A model generated the notes under the pieces. The model did no database searches. It saw nothing but the letters and a program-made list of their open reading frames with translations, and was not told where the DNA came from. DNA of 64,000 bases from Angiostrongylus vasorum (Eukaryota; Nematoda; Chromadorea; Rhabditida; Metastrongylidae), in NCBI GenBank assembly GCA_018806985.1, contig JADANN010000063.1, positions 620,001 through 684,000 on the forward strand. The letters run 5' to 3'. Positions 1 through 10,745 of this stretch are shown here, piece by piece. Each line of letters starts with the position of its first letter. Within the stretch, counting starts at the first letter, position 1. Both the position numbers and the translations under genes were made by a program.

Positions 1-695
1 TCAATACAAAGACCCTCATGACAAGAATGAAAAGCTAGTTGAGAGCCGACTCCCATCAATAGAGATATGACCAAGACGAGGGCATGAAAACATTAGCTAA
101 GCGAAAATTTTTTATCAGCATCGTGTTAGCTAGTCAGTGAAACAAGACATTGATTATTCATAGCGAAGCTTGGTGAGAGGATGTTTACAAATTGTTTAAT
201 ATTAAAACCGAAATCTTGTAACTGTCTTCTTGTTTGCTGGTGAAATTTCTATTCTCGGTATATTAGACATATGTTCATAAGAAGCTGACTATAAGGAAGC
301 TTCGTTTACTGGAAATGTCTTTTTACTACATCCTGCCTTATCCATACCAATTTACTTCATGTATAGAGCTGGGAAAAGATTATCATATTGAGACACTAGT
401 TTTTGTACACCACTATTGCCTTGAGATAAGCCAATAGAGGAGAAAAAGTTTCACAATTATCTTAAACGAAGGGTCTTCTACTTCTTATCACAGATTAATT
501 ACAAGATTAGCAGTCAGTGGAAAATCGATCACGATCATTTTAGCATCTTTAACCTTATTACTGCATTTCTAATGCCTTGAGAAAAAATTGGAACAATGGA
601 CTCTCTTTCTTTCTCTTTGAAAACACTGCAGAAACACTGCAGTGCAGGTCATAAATCGCATTGGAAGCACTTGTTCATTGTTGTCCGACAAAGAC
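1..695. other. AT-rich spacer, no gene recognised
   Basis: No open frame with protein-like composition and no convincing splice pattern is visible. The short frame starting near 596 runs into the left arm of the PLE that follows and is not considered a gene. Confidence 0.5.
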
Positions 696-796
696 TCTTA
701 AGAGTGCGTCGTTTTCTTGTTCAGCAATCGCGAGGTTGTTATACAGCATACATTTACATTTACTCGATAGAAAAACACACAATACAATACAACAGT

Positions 797-832
797 AGCT
801 GACGTTTCAGCAGTATCGCCTTCTTCAGAGCC
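797..832 (-). ncRNA. Hammerhead-ribozyme-like motif in PLE left arm
   Basis: Read on the minus strand: stem I strand GGCU, core CUGAAGA, stem II GGC/GCU around a short loop, then GAAAC, GUC and the closing AGCU. All the core positions of a type CUGANGA...GAAA...NUH hammerhead are present. Stem III is only AC/GU without a loop, as in the minimal PLE hammerheads thought to act as dimers. Activity is not shown by sequence. Confidence 0.6.
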
Positions 833-1386
833 TGGAGGGGTATACTGATACACAATTTACTAGGCCAAACGCTTCAATAACACTTACAAAAAGACGAAAA
901 ACTCTGTGGTAATTACATGGTCAACATCTTCTTGAAACACTCACCGCTTTTTTTGCGTGACCTCCAATAAGGAAAGTTAGAACAGAACACATTTGAACGT
1001 TCAAATCAACTTATCAAGTAGCAGTTATATGACATAGTGGTACCGAAAACCAAATAACAAGAAGATCCTGGTTCGTTTCCTCTTTTCGCACCCTTTCACA
1101 CACAAAGAGGGCGCTTGTGAGAAACATGTTTCGAACAGCCACCTCTCTGTGCACAACCAGGGAACTAAAGGAAGAATCGCGCAACTTGACTCGGGAAATA
1201 GCCATCTCCTATGGTTACGAAGTAGTTACCGCACGAGATAAGTTTAGAAGGAGAGCGACGCGCCAAAAGCGAAACACTTGCCCAAAAGAAAGTCCCGTTT
1301 ATGTTGCCCTTTATTATCGGTGAAGTAAGCGTAGCAATAAAACGATGCTTGAAAAAGGGCAGGTCTAGAGGAATCGGTAGCGATAG

Positions 1387-1629
1387 TTGAAATACCGAAA
1401 TACCACAGCTACTCTACGTCGTCAGTTAGTTCGTAACCGCCTATATGACCGTCTATGCGAAACAACAAATTGCGTAATCTGCCCTTACGGCAGGGACGGT
1501 GATTGCATGAGTTCAGGTACGATATACCTGATCTCGTGTAATAATTGCGGAGATGAATATATTGGCGAAACGGGCAGGCCTTTGTGTATCCGTATAAAAG
1601 AACACCTAGATAGCAAACGAAAAAGCTAA
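1387..1629 (+). pseudogene. GIY-YIG endonuclease remnant of the PLE
   Basis: An 80-residue frame with the order LVRNRLYDRLCETTNCVICP, then GTIYLISCNNCGDEYIGETG, then RPLCIRIKEH. This is the C-terminal GIY-YIG nuclease typical of endonuclease-bearing PLEs, with the preceding Cys-rich CETTNCVICP segment. The frame closes at 1627-1629, where the longer copy (6369-6668) continues for another 60 residues, so it is truncated. Confidence 0.75.
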
Positions 1630-2041
1630 GACAAAGTACCCCACTAGGCACGCATAGGATACAAAGCACAGCGGGGACGATTTTGAAGTAAAAGTCAATA
1701 TCCTTGCACAGGAGACTAGAAACACCAGCGCGAAAACTTCTTGAGGCTTTTGGATAAATGCCAAAAACCCCTACAATGAATAGCAAGGATGAATGCCCAG
1801 AGATCATACGCGACCTGACCCCGTATGTTCGCATCAATTTCTGATGTGGGATGGTGCAGTCATCAACCATATGCGACCATAATCAGCTGTTCTAATCTTC
1901 CTCATTGGGAAGGCACGTAAAAAAAGCGGTGAGTTTTTTCGAGAAGCTGTTGACCATGTAATTACCATAGAGTTTTTCGTCTTTTTGTAAGTGTCATTGA
2001 AGCGTTTGGCCTAGTAAATTGTATATCAGTATACCCTTCCA

Positions 2042-2077
2042 GGCTCTGAAGAAGGCGATACTGCCGAAACGTCAGCT
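2042..2077 (+). ncRNA. Hammerhead-ribozyme-like motif in PLE right arm
   Basis: Best-preserved copy of the motif. Stem I strand GGCU 2042-2045; core CUGAAGA 2046-2052; stem II GGC 2054-2056 with GCC 2063-2065; GAAAC 2066-2070; cleavage triplet GUC 2071-2073; closing AGCU 2074-2077. One unpaired A precedes stem II. Stem III would be two base pairs with no loop, which fits dimeric rather than single-molecule folding. Confidence 0.65.
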
Positions 2078-2196
2078 ACTGTTGTATTGTATTGTGTTTT
2101 TCTATGGAAGTAAATGTATGCTGTTTAACAACCTCGCGATTGCTGAACAAGAAAACGACGCATTCATATTCCATTGCCGAGGTTAATAGAAAGTCG

Positions 2197-4419
2197 ATCC
2201 TGGCAACTCTTAAGAGTCTCAATATCTTGATTTCAAGAAACGCCTATAAGTAAATGGAGTTATAATTGCACAGTACTGGTTTTATTCTATTATTCACTAC
2301 TGTATCCCTCTGTGGGTCATCTTAAACCAGTCCCTGCCCACATCGTTCCCCATGTTCCGGACTTCTAAAAAGCTCTCTTTGAACATTTGAGAGTATCCCA
2401 TAACATATGATGTTAGCCAATCTCATTTCACTGTAAACTCTTCGTAATTGTTTTCAAGCTAATAAACGTAAGGATAAGAGGCATTTTTTTTAAACTCTGA
2501 GTGGTTTTCCTGGCTTTGACATAACGGTTTTTCAATAGCAAATTTGAGTAACGAAATAGCAGTGCTATGTGGGAAGTCAGATTCCGCCTTTTGCCAGATC
2601 TTTTTGGATTCTTGCACCAAAGGAAATTAATTTAAATAATGTTAAATAAAAATAGAAGAGAGTACAAAAAACATATCCTACTTTTTTTCTTCTTCTGGGA
2701 AAAAATGCACTGAAATGAGAGAAGAACTAGAAAGCGCTACTTTGAACAGATGGATTAGGAAAAACTGAACCTAATCACGTTCGTATAGTTTTTTTCATTT
2801 CTATGGTTTACATAAGAATCTGAGAGGAACGGAAACTAACGTCATCTTTGCTCTTTTTTCTTCTCCCAAACTCTAAATAAAATTAGTTATTCATTATTTT
2901 CACTTCTGTGTAGATCTCATTTCCACCAATAATCTTAGTGTCGCTATCAAAAAAATCCTAATTTTACACAATTATTTCATACATTTTTCACCGCTAATCA
3001 TTTTAACTATTGTGCAGCTCGGGTAGGTCCCAATCAAATCTTCATTCATCTTTGGTGCATGCGAGGGCTAGTTATAAAGGATTTCTAGTTAGAGGAATAA
3101 GAATCACATGTACAACGAGTTCGTATATTTTTTAAAGACATGGGAAAATAGCGACAGGTAGTTGAACGAACTATGGCACACACATATTGCTGTTCACCCT
3201 TAGTTAGACTTTCGTATTGAATCGTTTAACTCAGGTGAACGCAGTTTGGCACGGTATCGATAAAAGAATTATCTGAACAGATCTGTGTAACTGTCTTCTT
3301 TCCTTCCAGGAATATCTTCTTATCGCAATACAATGGGAAAAAAAATCACACCACTTTAATAATCTCTTAAAGCAGTAAAATTCTAAGTGCTAGATTACGT
3401 GCCTTCATTTTTGTGAGAAAATTTGTGCACTACAACATGCATGAAGGTTTCGAGACAATCTCATACATAGTTGGTTCGAATTTCTTAAATCATTTTCTCT
3501 GAGCCGTTTCGAACCTTTCGAAAAAGAAAATCTGCAGTGAGTGGATCAATGTACTCGGCGAGGAAACGATTTGTGGTGTATACATTCCACACGTTGTTGT
3601 TGAAATATAGTTTTACTCCTTGTATAGGAACGAGTCGTTCTAGACCACTTGACTTTTGTTGCTCCTTCCTATTAGATCATCATAGTGAAGCATGCTTAAC
3701 CAGTTTTCTCGATGGTCGAAATCAATATGGTAAAGCATAATTTTCTTGTCATCTCTGCTTAATGTGCCATAAATCGCCAAAAGAAACCAGTAATCTTGAT
3801 ATTTCGCATGTAATTTTTGAGAAACTAGTTTGACTATCGCTTCGAATAGTCATCAAATCTCACAGTTTAGAGCACTCGTCGTTTTCCGGCATCGTGACTC
3901 GTATTCTTCAAGGATTTTGTTCTGATTGTTCGGCCAGTGAAGGAAAAATTCCGGGACCATTTTCACATCTATGAAATAGATTTTTTCTGCAAAAAGGTAA
4001 GATCGCTTGAGAAAAGGGAGAGCACCTACAGCTCCATGGCAATACTTATTCAAATTCGCAATATTTTCCTCATGTAACAGTGTCTCATTTATTTCGGCCT
4101 TGACCAGAAAGCTTGTAAAAAAACGATGATATTTGATCGAGGTCGCAAAGTGGATTCTAACGCTGGTGGCGAAACACATTAGTTTGTGAATCTCATACTC
4201 TCTACAACTCATTGCAAGCATCGGCTTACTGTACATTGGCTCTGTGCAGTTTTTTCTAACGTTTGTGGGATTGGAATATCTAAAAGCGTTGGTTGAAATA
4301 TTACGGGATTCGCAGTTTAAAGTGAAACACGAAGTGTCACGTTGACAAATTTTTTTCTAATAAGTCGTTCAGGCTTTCTATAGATTTTATTAAGCCATTT
4401 ATCATCACACGTCCGAATT
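2197..4419. other. 2.2 kb AT-rich spacer
   Basis: No repeat family or gene was recognised. A minus-strand frame at 3853-4236 (127 codons) is the longest here; it has no recognisable domain and no strong splice sites flanking it, and is left unassigned. Confidence 0.4.
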
Positions 4420-4506
4420 TCTATTAACCTCGGCATTGATCAAGTAATTCTTTGTACTCTTGTTGAGCAAACACGAGGTGTTATTTTTATTCTTTATTCA
4501 CGAAGA

Positions 4507-4543
4507 AGCTGACGTTTCGGCGGATTTCGGCTTCCTCAGAGCC
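4507..4543 (-). ncRNA. Hammerhead-ribozyme-like motif, left arm
   Basis: On the minus strand: GGCU, CUGAGGA, a stem II segment ending in GCC, GAAAC, GUC, AGCU. Core positions intact. Confidence 0.6.
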
Positions 4544-5348
4544 TGGAAAGGTCAAGTTGACAGCAATCTATTCGGCTAAACACCTCCATAACCAAACAGA
4601 GAAAACGCTAAACCCAGATTTTTCCAAGGTAACCTTGCGTAGCGTCGCATGTAATTTATATGAACTTCAAGATAGACTCCGTAAAAAAAAGCTAGAGATG
4701 AAAAGCAAAATAGGTGCGAACAACACCAAGGGGGGGCCTATCAACAGCACTATTTCCTCAGCCGTTCTTTGGACAACAAGAGCCTAGGAATGAAGTTGAT
4801 GTTAAATTTCGGGTGTTTACGAATGAAACTTTCAAAGTCCTTAATCATTTTCGCGATAAAGATACAGCTCCAACCTCACTGAAGTGCAAAAACGTGGTAT
4901 GCGAGAGGTACGAGAGCTGAAATGATTGCAAAATATAAGACTATCCGTTAGTGATAAGGGGTGGAGAGTTTGTCGTAATTCCCCATCATTTAGATGTTGA
5001 AATAACGAAAAAGCATCTTGAAGAAGCTTCGCTTTATAGCATATCGTCTGAGAAGGAGTTTAAAAGTAAAGACCGAAAATTGAACCACGAATGGGTCAAA
5101 ATGGCAAGGACTGCTTTTGGTCTTTTTGGTTTGTTTGGTTTGAAACCATCAGTTATCTCTCAACTAAAAGTTGACTTACCAACATGTCCCGTCTTGTACT
5201 TGCTTATAAAAACTCATAAGCTAGTATCCAGCGATGATCTTGTGTCTACCGATGCATCATTGTTTAAGGTTAGACCTACCATTAGCTGTGGCTGTGTAGA
5301 CGGGCCAATGGATAGGATAAATGGTTTTTATCCCTAATATTTACCCAG

Positions 5349-6140
5349 TTGTTGAAACACATTTCAGCCCATCTTACGAATACTCAGATGTTTCTGGATC
5401 GTCTACGTACTGCGCAGCCCAATAGCGCGTACGTGATGGAGTCCTTCGACGCGACCGCCCTTTATACAAGCGTGTCGAATGACTCCGCAATGCAAGCCAT
5501 ATTCAAACTGCTTATAAAACACGAAGGAGAAATAAACATGTATGGCTTCAAGGTAGAGCAGTTGATGGCACTCTTAAAAGAATGATTGAGCTGCTCAATC
5601 TTCAGATGGTTTGGAAGTTACTACGCTCAAATAAGAGGGTTGGCAATGGGATAGCGACTGGCACCAAGTCTTGCCATCGCGTTTATGTCTAAGGTGGAAG
5701 CACCAATGACCGATCTCGGGCCGTTACTCTACTGTAGATATATAGATGACTGTCTTGTCCTTTGCTTAACACAAGAGGAAATGGACAAATGTTTCGAGTT
5801 GTTGAACGAACAGTCAGAGTATGTCAAGTTTACCATAGAGAAACCGAAAGAAAACTGGCTTCCATTCCTGAACGTCCAAATTAACCTACCAGAAAATGGC
5901 TACATTACAAAGTGGTACCGAAAGCCAAGTAGTAAAAACATCTTGGTTCATTACCTCTCGTCTCATCCCTCTCACACGAAAAGGACGCTTATAAGAAACA
6001 TGTTTAGAACAGCAACCAACGTGTGCACGGGAAGAGAGCAGAGAGACGAGTCCCGGAACTTGGCACGGCAAATAACCATTTCTAATGGCTACGAAACTGT
6101 AGCTCGTGATAGGTGTAGAGGAAATCCTAGGGCCTCTTAA
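5349..6140 (+). pseudogene. PLE reverse transcriptase palm, decayed
   Basis: Two frames carry the palm. The first (5349-5585) holds motif A as FDATALYTSV, with the first catalytic Asp. The second (5685-6140) holds motif C as YIDD at 5739-5750, with the paired Asp residues, and the downstream LPFLNVQI / KWYRKPSSKN block. The two are separated by a stop at 5583 and a shifted stretch to about 5685 in which the QIRG-like motif B can still be sensed. In PLEs this RT is the telomerase-related type. Not functional as it stands. Confidence 0.8.
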
Positions 6141-6368
6141 CGACAACCCTAGTGATGGAATGGTCCCGTTTATCCTACCCTTCATCTCAAATGATATAAG
6201 TGCAGCTATAAAACGCTGCTTAAGAAGGGCTGGTCTTGAGGATTCGGTAAACGTGGTTGAAATACCACCGAGTACTCTTAAGAGCATCTAGTTCGTAACC
6301 GCCTATGTGACCGTCTATGTGCAACCCAAAATTGCATAATTTGCCCTAATGGTAGAGACGGTGCTTGC

Positions 6369-6668
6369 ATGAGCTCGGGTACGGTCTTTCTGATATCCTC
6401 TAAGGCGTGCGGAGACGAATACATTGGCGAAACGGGCAGACCCCTCTGTGTCCGCATAGAAGAACATCTAGTCGGCAAACGTAAACCAAATACCCCACTA
6501 GGCACGCATAGGACCCAGAGACATAACGCGGAGGACTTTGAAGTACAGGTCACGATCCTCGCACGGGAATGGCGAACACAAGCGCGCAAAAACTCTCGAG
6601 GCGTTCTGGATCAATTCCAGAAATCCGAAAATGAACCGCAGGGAAGAATGCCTCATTATCACGCGTGA
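6369..6668 (+). pseudogene. PLE GIY-YIG endonuclease segment
   Basis: A 99-residue frame with GTVFLISSKACGDEYIGETG, then RPLCVRIEEHL, then GTHRTQRHNAEDFEV. This is the fullest GIY-YIG domain in the window; the GIY equivalent is degenerate and the YIG triad and the following Arg are kept. It lies in the same element as the RT piece but is out of frame with it. Confidence 0.75.
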
Positions 6669-6782
6669 TATTGGGCAATATATAAGCCTATTATTCTGAT
6701 GAGAGGGGCACATTACGCTTCCATGTGAATTCTGTGCGGTTGGTCTCCACGCGACATACTCAGTGGAAGCCTCATAGAAAGC

Positions 6783-6819
6783 GGCTCAGAGGATGGCGAA
6801 ATCCGCCGAAACGTCAGCT
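6783..6819 (+). ncRNA. Hammerhead-like motif with core mutation, right arm
   Basis: Same layout as the other arm, but the core reads CAGAGGA instead of CUGAGGA, changing an invariant U; the GAAAC, GUC and stem I parts remain. Predicted inactive. Confidence 0.55.
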
Positions 6820-6867
6820 TGTTCGTGAATAAAGAGTTAAAATAGCACCATTTATCATCGTTGCAGA

Positions 6868-8299
6868 ATGGTTGACAAGTTGTCGTTGATAGAAATGCAA
6901 AGAAATGAAAGGGCATTGCGTCGGTAAGTCATCTACAAACTTCTCATATTCCATTTCTTCTCTTTTTGGAAAAACCACATTTTTTTAACCAATGTTGAAA
7001 AGTGGTGAACTATACATTTGTGTCAATTTCAATCCTGTTGTTTTTTCATACCACTAAACTTCTAACTAGTTAGTAATAAACAATGCTACTTGATCTCAAA
7101 GATCCAAATGAGTCGTGTTAACTTAAAGGGATGTATATTTTCACTAAGTCTTTCGCAGCATGGCCTTCCTTGGAGTGGCTGTATCAACCATGGCGACATT
7201 TGTGTACATTGCTCTTTTAGCTATTCTGCACAACTATGTGCAACACATGAATGCAGTCATGGAGAGTGACATAAAGTTTTGTAAAGTACGTTCAGGAAAA
7301 TTTTGGAGAGAAGTTATTCGCATGCAGGTACAAGACGACACTAGTACGGCTTTCATAAGTTTCAGTCAATTTCTCTTACATTGTAATAAGTCGTTAGTGG
7401 GACCTAAGAATTAAGGTTGTCACTCAGCTAACTGTGGTAAATCCCTCTGTGATAGCTCGCCCATCGCGTCAATCTGTATGTGACGTTGACAAGACGTTAC
7501 CAGCTGTTGAAGATTAATCACAGAATGAGATGTGCTGCGGCTGCGCCGCCGGTCCAGTGGGCCCACATGGACCGCCGGGTTCGGATGGTTGCGACGGAAA
7601 AGATGGTCCAGCCGGGATAGCAGGGAGGAATGGCGGTACTCCTCTTCCACCAATGCCACAAAATCAGCAGGTGCCTAAGAATTGATAAGTAACTAGTATT
7701 ATTCGTGGCTGCCGTGCATGAAACAGCTATGAGTATTAATTTCCTCAGAAAATTTGTCACTGAAACTTCAATTCAGCTTTGGTGCTTTGATTGTGATGAC
7801 GCACCAACGCCCCGTGGTTGTCGTGGTCCAAAAGGATCGCCTGGAGCATCTGGAGTTCCTGGACGAAAAGGGAATGAAGGTCACATTGGGCCTTTCGGAC
7901 CAGGAGGCACAACTGGATTAGAGCGGGTGAATGGTCAGCAGGGAAAGCCAGGGCCTCTAGGCTTTCCTGGAAGACTCATAGAAGTTCGTTTCTTTGATGG
8001 ACCACCTGGCTCTCCTGGGAAACCTGGACCACCTGGATTGGACGGTATTTTTTCGCAAAATTGGAGAACTTTTCACTCACTGTCGCTGTTAAGAAGATGA
8101 AAATGAATATGCTTAGGGAAACCGCGTCAAAATGGAGAAATTGGAGCCGAGGGATCTCCAGGGGGATGCTGGCGGTCGCGAAGCTAAGAGGCAACAAGGA
8201 AAGCTGGGCATTTTGGGCTCTAATGGTCCAGCGGGTTTGTAAGGTGTAGCTGGTGACTGCAACCACCTTTCTCTGCCGAGAATTACACCAGGTTATTAA
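6868..8299 (+). pseudogene. Cuticle collagen pseudogene, five exons
   Basis: Exons inferred at 6868-6923, 7159-7327, 7428-7670, 7777-8044 and 8117-8299; every junction is GT-AG and the codon phases agree (2, 0, 0, 1). Exon 2 gives the nematode collagen N-terminal domain (MAFLGVAVSTMATF, then FCKVRSGKFWREV). Exon 3 gives a CCGC cluster and Gly-X-Y repeats, exon 4 CFDC and Gly-X-Y repeats, exon 5 the last repeats and a DCNHLSLPRITPGY end that parallels [13 protein letters not shown] of the intact gene at 53.8 kb. Damage: TAA at 7515-7517, one extra G in the G-run near 8160, and TAA at 8240-8242; the second Cys of the C-terminal pair is also lost. The retained introns show it is not a processed copy. 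It could still be a mis-assembled or low-quality stretch rather than a true pseudogene. Confidence 0.8.
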
Positions 8300-10047
8300 T
8301 GAAGCTCTCGCAGTGCTTCGCTAGACTTCTTTTTACCAGTTTTCGAATGTCTGACATACTAATGTGTTTTCTTGTAAATAGTTTTTGACACATTTTTCTG
8401 TCCCAGTGTGATCCTTAATACTGAATTTTTTTGTTTTCGACGTATGGAGACACGTTGCGCCTTTTTTTCATACATTTGTTCAAAGCGAAGAGTTTAATGA
8501 TTGGTAACATTAGATAATTAAAATTTGTGCTTAGTTGGAAAATTGTGATCGGTGCATTAAACTCATTTAAGGCATTTCTTGTATATTTTCTTGTTCAAAA
8601 GAATACTGCGGAGATGGAAAATGAGGACTGCATTGCAATTAAAGACAAGAAATGAATTTCTTAGCATTTCTTTTTAGAGATGAAACCAATGTTTGATTTC
8701 AACTAAGTGAATAAATCCACTCCAAATCACTCGAAGTATGTTCTGCTTGTCCTTGAGTGAACAGCAGGACTACTTGAAGCCACAGCTTGGCGCGTATGTA
8801 GCAATATATTTAATTGACACGGTTCCAGCATTGACTTCATTCAACTACTGTTAGCATTTATGCATTTTCGAATTGTTGATTAGCCTCCAAGTTGTTGACT
8901 GAACCCTAGAACCCTAAAAAGAAATCATTTTGCAGCCAGATAACATGAGCCTTCAATCATGACACCAAACCACTTCCTTTCCAAATCTTTCCATTGATTT
9001 CTGTAAGGTGTAAAACATTGAGAGCAAAATCGAGGTCAAAACCACCATCGCGGGTTCCGTTTCTCAGCTCAAACGTTTTTACCAAGAGAAATCCAAAACT
9101 CCGTTATAAATCTGAAGAAGTGAGTTATGAGGACGCATTTGTTCAAATGCATGAAAAATGAATAAATGCTCACCTCAATATTCACCTCAATATTTTGTGC
9201 TTTGTTAAAAACGCTATGTAGTATAATGTGCTAAAGCCAAGGGAAACATAAATGGAACGGATGGGATCTGTAGCAGCCACAAAAAATTATTGCCATATTG
9301 TAACTATCTAAGAGAATATCCATGTCACACAGAAAGAGAATTATTTGAACTTAGAAAACTACAATTAGCAAAGGGCTTGGGGTGAAAGCTCTTAGAATAT
9401 TGAGGCGATAGTAATGGCGGGTAGCACCATTTTCTTAAAACGGCATGGGTTTTAGTTTCTAAGAAACCGTTCGTTACAGGAGTATAAAACTATTGTTGGA
9501 CACTTTTCAACACTATATAGAACATTCTCCTCAGAATAATGAATGTCGCCTATCGATTTTTGAGTCAGAATCGCATGAGCTTCCAGTATAACCTTTCCTT
9601 TCAGATTCCTTCGCTTTCACAGGTATTTCCTGTAAAAGTTATTGTTTCGCTTTTATATGAACTTTCCACATGAACTACTGCAGCGTTTTCAAGTGTACTT
9701 TCTGTACAAGCTATTGCATATTCTTCACGAACATTCTGTCGAGACAACTCAATCAGATTGTGCTGAGTGAGAAACTTTCTGGAATCTCCCTTTGAGCATT
9801 AACTCCTGCTCTACGAACACTCCATCTGTCATAGAAGATATATAAGCACAAGCACCACTAGCCATGGCTCGGTGAGTTGGCTGAGCTAGTGATCTTATGG
9901 CTTCCGTACTCGTTTTGGGCTTACATCGTCACTTTTAAGGGAAGTTCTTCATTCGTGCAACGTTCCTTCCACTGGATTCGACTAGATGGGACAAGAACAA
10001 TCACAACACGACATCGACTAACTATGCCTAATCGGCTGTCATCGATG
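8300..10047. other. AT-rich spacer after the collagen pseudogene
   Basis: No exon-like frame and no member of the recognised repeat families was found here. There is no AATAAA close behind the pseudogene stop that stands out. Confidence 0.4.
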
Positions 10048-10085
10048 CGGCTTTGAAGAAGGTGAGGACTTCGAAATGTCAACCG
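10048..10085 (+). ncRNA. Degenerate solo hammerhead-like motif
   Basis: CGGCU, then UUGAAGA in place of CUGAAGA, stem II-like segment, GAAAU, GUC, AACCGG. Matches the PLE arm motif with core changes. No PLE coding sequence lies next to it. Confidence 0.4.
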
Positions 10086-10324
10086 GATAAAAGTTTTTTT
10101 AAACCAATCTTGTGTCAACTCCATCATTTCGAACATTAGTGTGATGTTTATTTGCTATTCTCAGAAATGTTAGCTATACGAAGTTTAGCGTCGGCCTGAT
10201 TAAATAACACTCCCTTGACTTCATCAGAGAGGGTCTGTTTTCACCTATTTAAGCAACTAATTCTATTTCCAATAACGGAGCTCTGAGATGGTTAGCGTTA
10301 TGTCGAGCTATTAATATTAGACAA

Positions 10325-10745
10325 CACTCCTTGTGATAGGCATTCTTGACATGGATGAAGTATCAACCCACGTCTATGCAGCATAACAGAGCGCTGGGAG
10401 GACCGTAGAATCGGAAAGATGAGCGCGGATTTTCGGGTCCTTCATTTGGTCGGTGGCTTCTTTGAGAGGCCCGAACGCGGCCCAAGCTGCTCTCCTTGTT
10501 CTATCTAGTTCCTCCTTCATGTTCTTTTTCCGTGTTCATTGTTCGCCCGAGGTGTACGTACGAAGAGGTCCCTGCAATGAGAGAGCCATCCAATTCAGTT
10601 TTTTCGCCTTCGCACCATGGGTTTTTTCATGAACTGGGTCTTCTTTCGATTTATGCGCAGTCCGATCTTTTTCCCCGTTTCGTTGAGCTCGTTGATCATC
10701 ATCTCTGCTTCGCCAAGATTGCACCAAGAAGAATGTCTGAAGAAC
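10325..10745 (-). mobile_element. RTE-type LINE fragment (family 2), minus strand
   Basis: On the minus strand the translation runs INELNETGKKIGLRIN-like, then MKNPWCEGE, SSYVYLGR-like, DRTRRAAWAAFGPLKEATDQ, then KIRAHLF. This is the segment just after the RT catalytic core in RTE-clade LINEs. It differs from the RTE copies at 10.7 and 29 kb (AAWAAFGPLKEATDQ against AAWGAFKSIEDVV), so a second family is present. Frames shift at least twice. The fragment abuts an oppositely oriented RTE copy. Confidence 0.7.

Larger units (their letters stand above)
696..2196 (+). mobile_element. Penelope-like element with inverted arms, RT core deleted
   Basis: Left arm (about 696-965) and right arm (about 1918-2165) are near-perfect inverted copies, sharing the block that starts at the CGTCGTTTTCTTGTTCAGC end and runs through to an AAAGCGGTGAG-type segment. 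Between them lies only the 3' part of a PLE ORF: remnants of the region after the RT (frame from about 990, with RNMFRTAT near 1120) and a GIY-YIG nuclease segment at 1501-1629 containing GDEYIGETGRPLC. Palm motifs (FDATxLY, YIDD) seen in the 4.4-6.9 kb copy are missing, so the element is internally deleted and carries stops and frameshifts. Both arms hold a hammerhead-like motif. GIY-YIG-bearing PLEs are an established group in animals; this copy is dead on its own. Confidence 0.85.
4420..6852 (+). mobile_element. Penelope-like element with RT and GIY-YIG, inverted arms, decayed
   Basis: The left arm (about 4420-4550) is an inverted copy of the right arm (about 6765-6852); the GTGAATAAAG-AACACC side and the hammerhead-like block match on both sides. 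In between, one decayed ORF can be followed in pieces: N-terminal part from 4557, GGEFVVIP near 4960, LIKTHK near 5205, RPTIS near 5270, FDATALYTS near 5437, YIDD at 5739-5750, LPFLNVQI near 5860, RNMFRTAT near 5995, and GIY-YIG at 6369-6530. These are the RT and nuclease blocks of PLEs in the right order. Several stops and frameshifts (for instance near 4788, 4920, 5336, 5583, 6138, 6290) break the frame, so it is not coding-competent. The right arm ends within about 20 bp of the start codon of the collagen pseudogene. Confidence 0.9.

Noticed and set aside
7518..7760. Minus-strand frames over the collagen pseudogene
   Set aside because: They are the complement of Gly-X-Y codons; the plus strand gives the ordered collagen domains.
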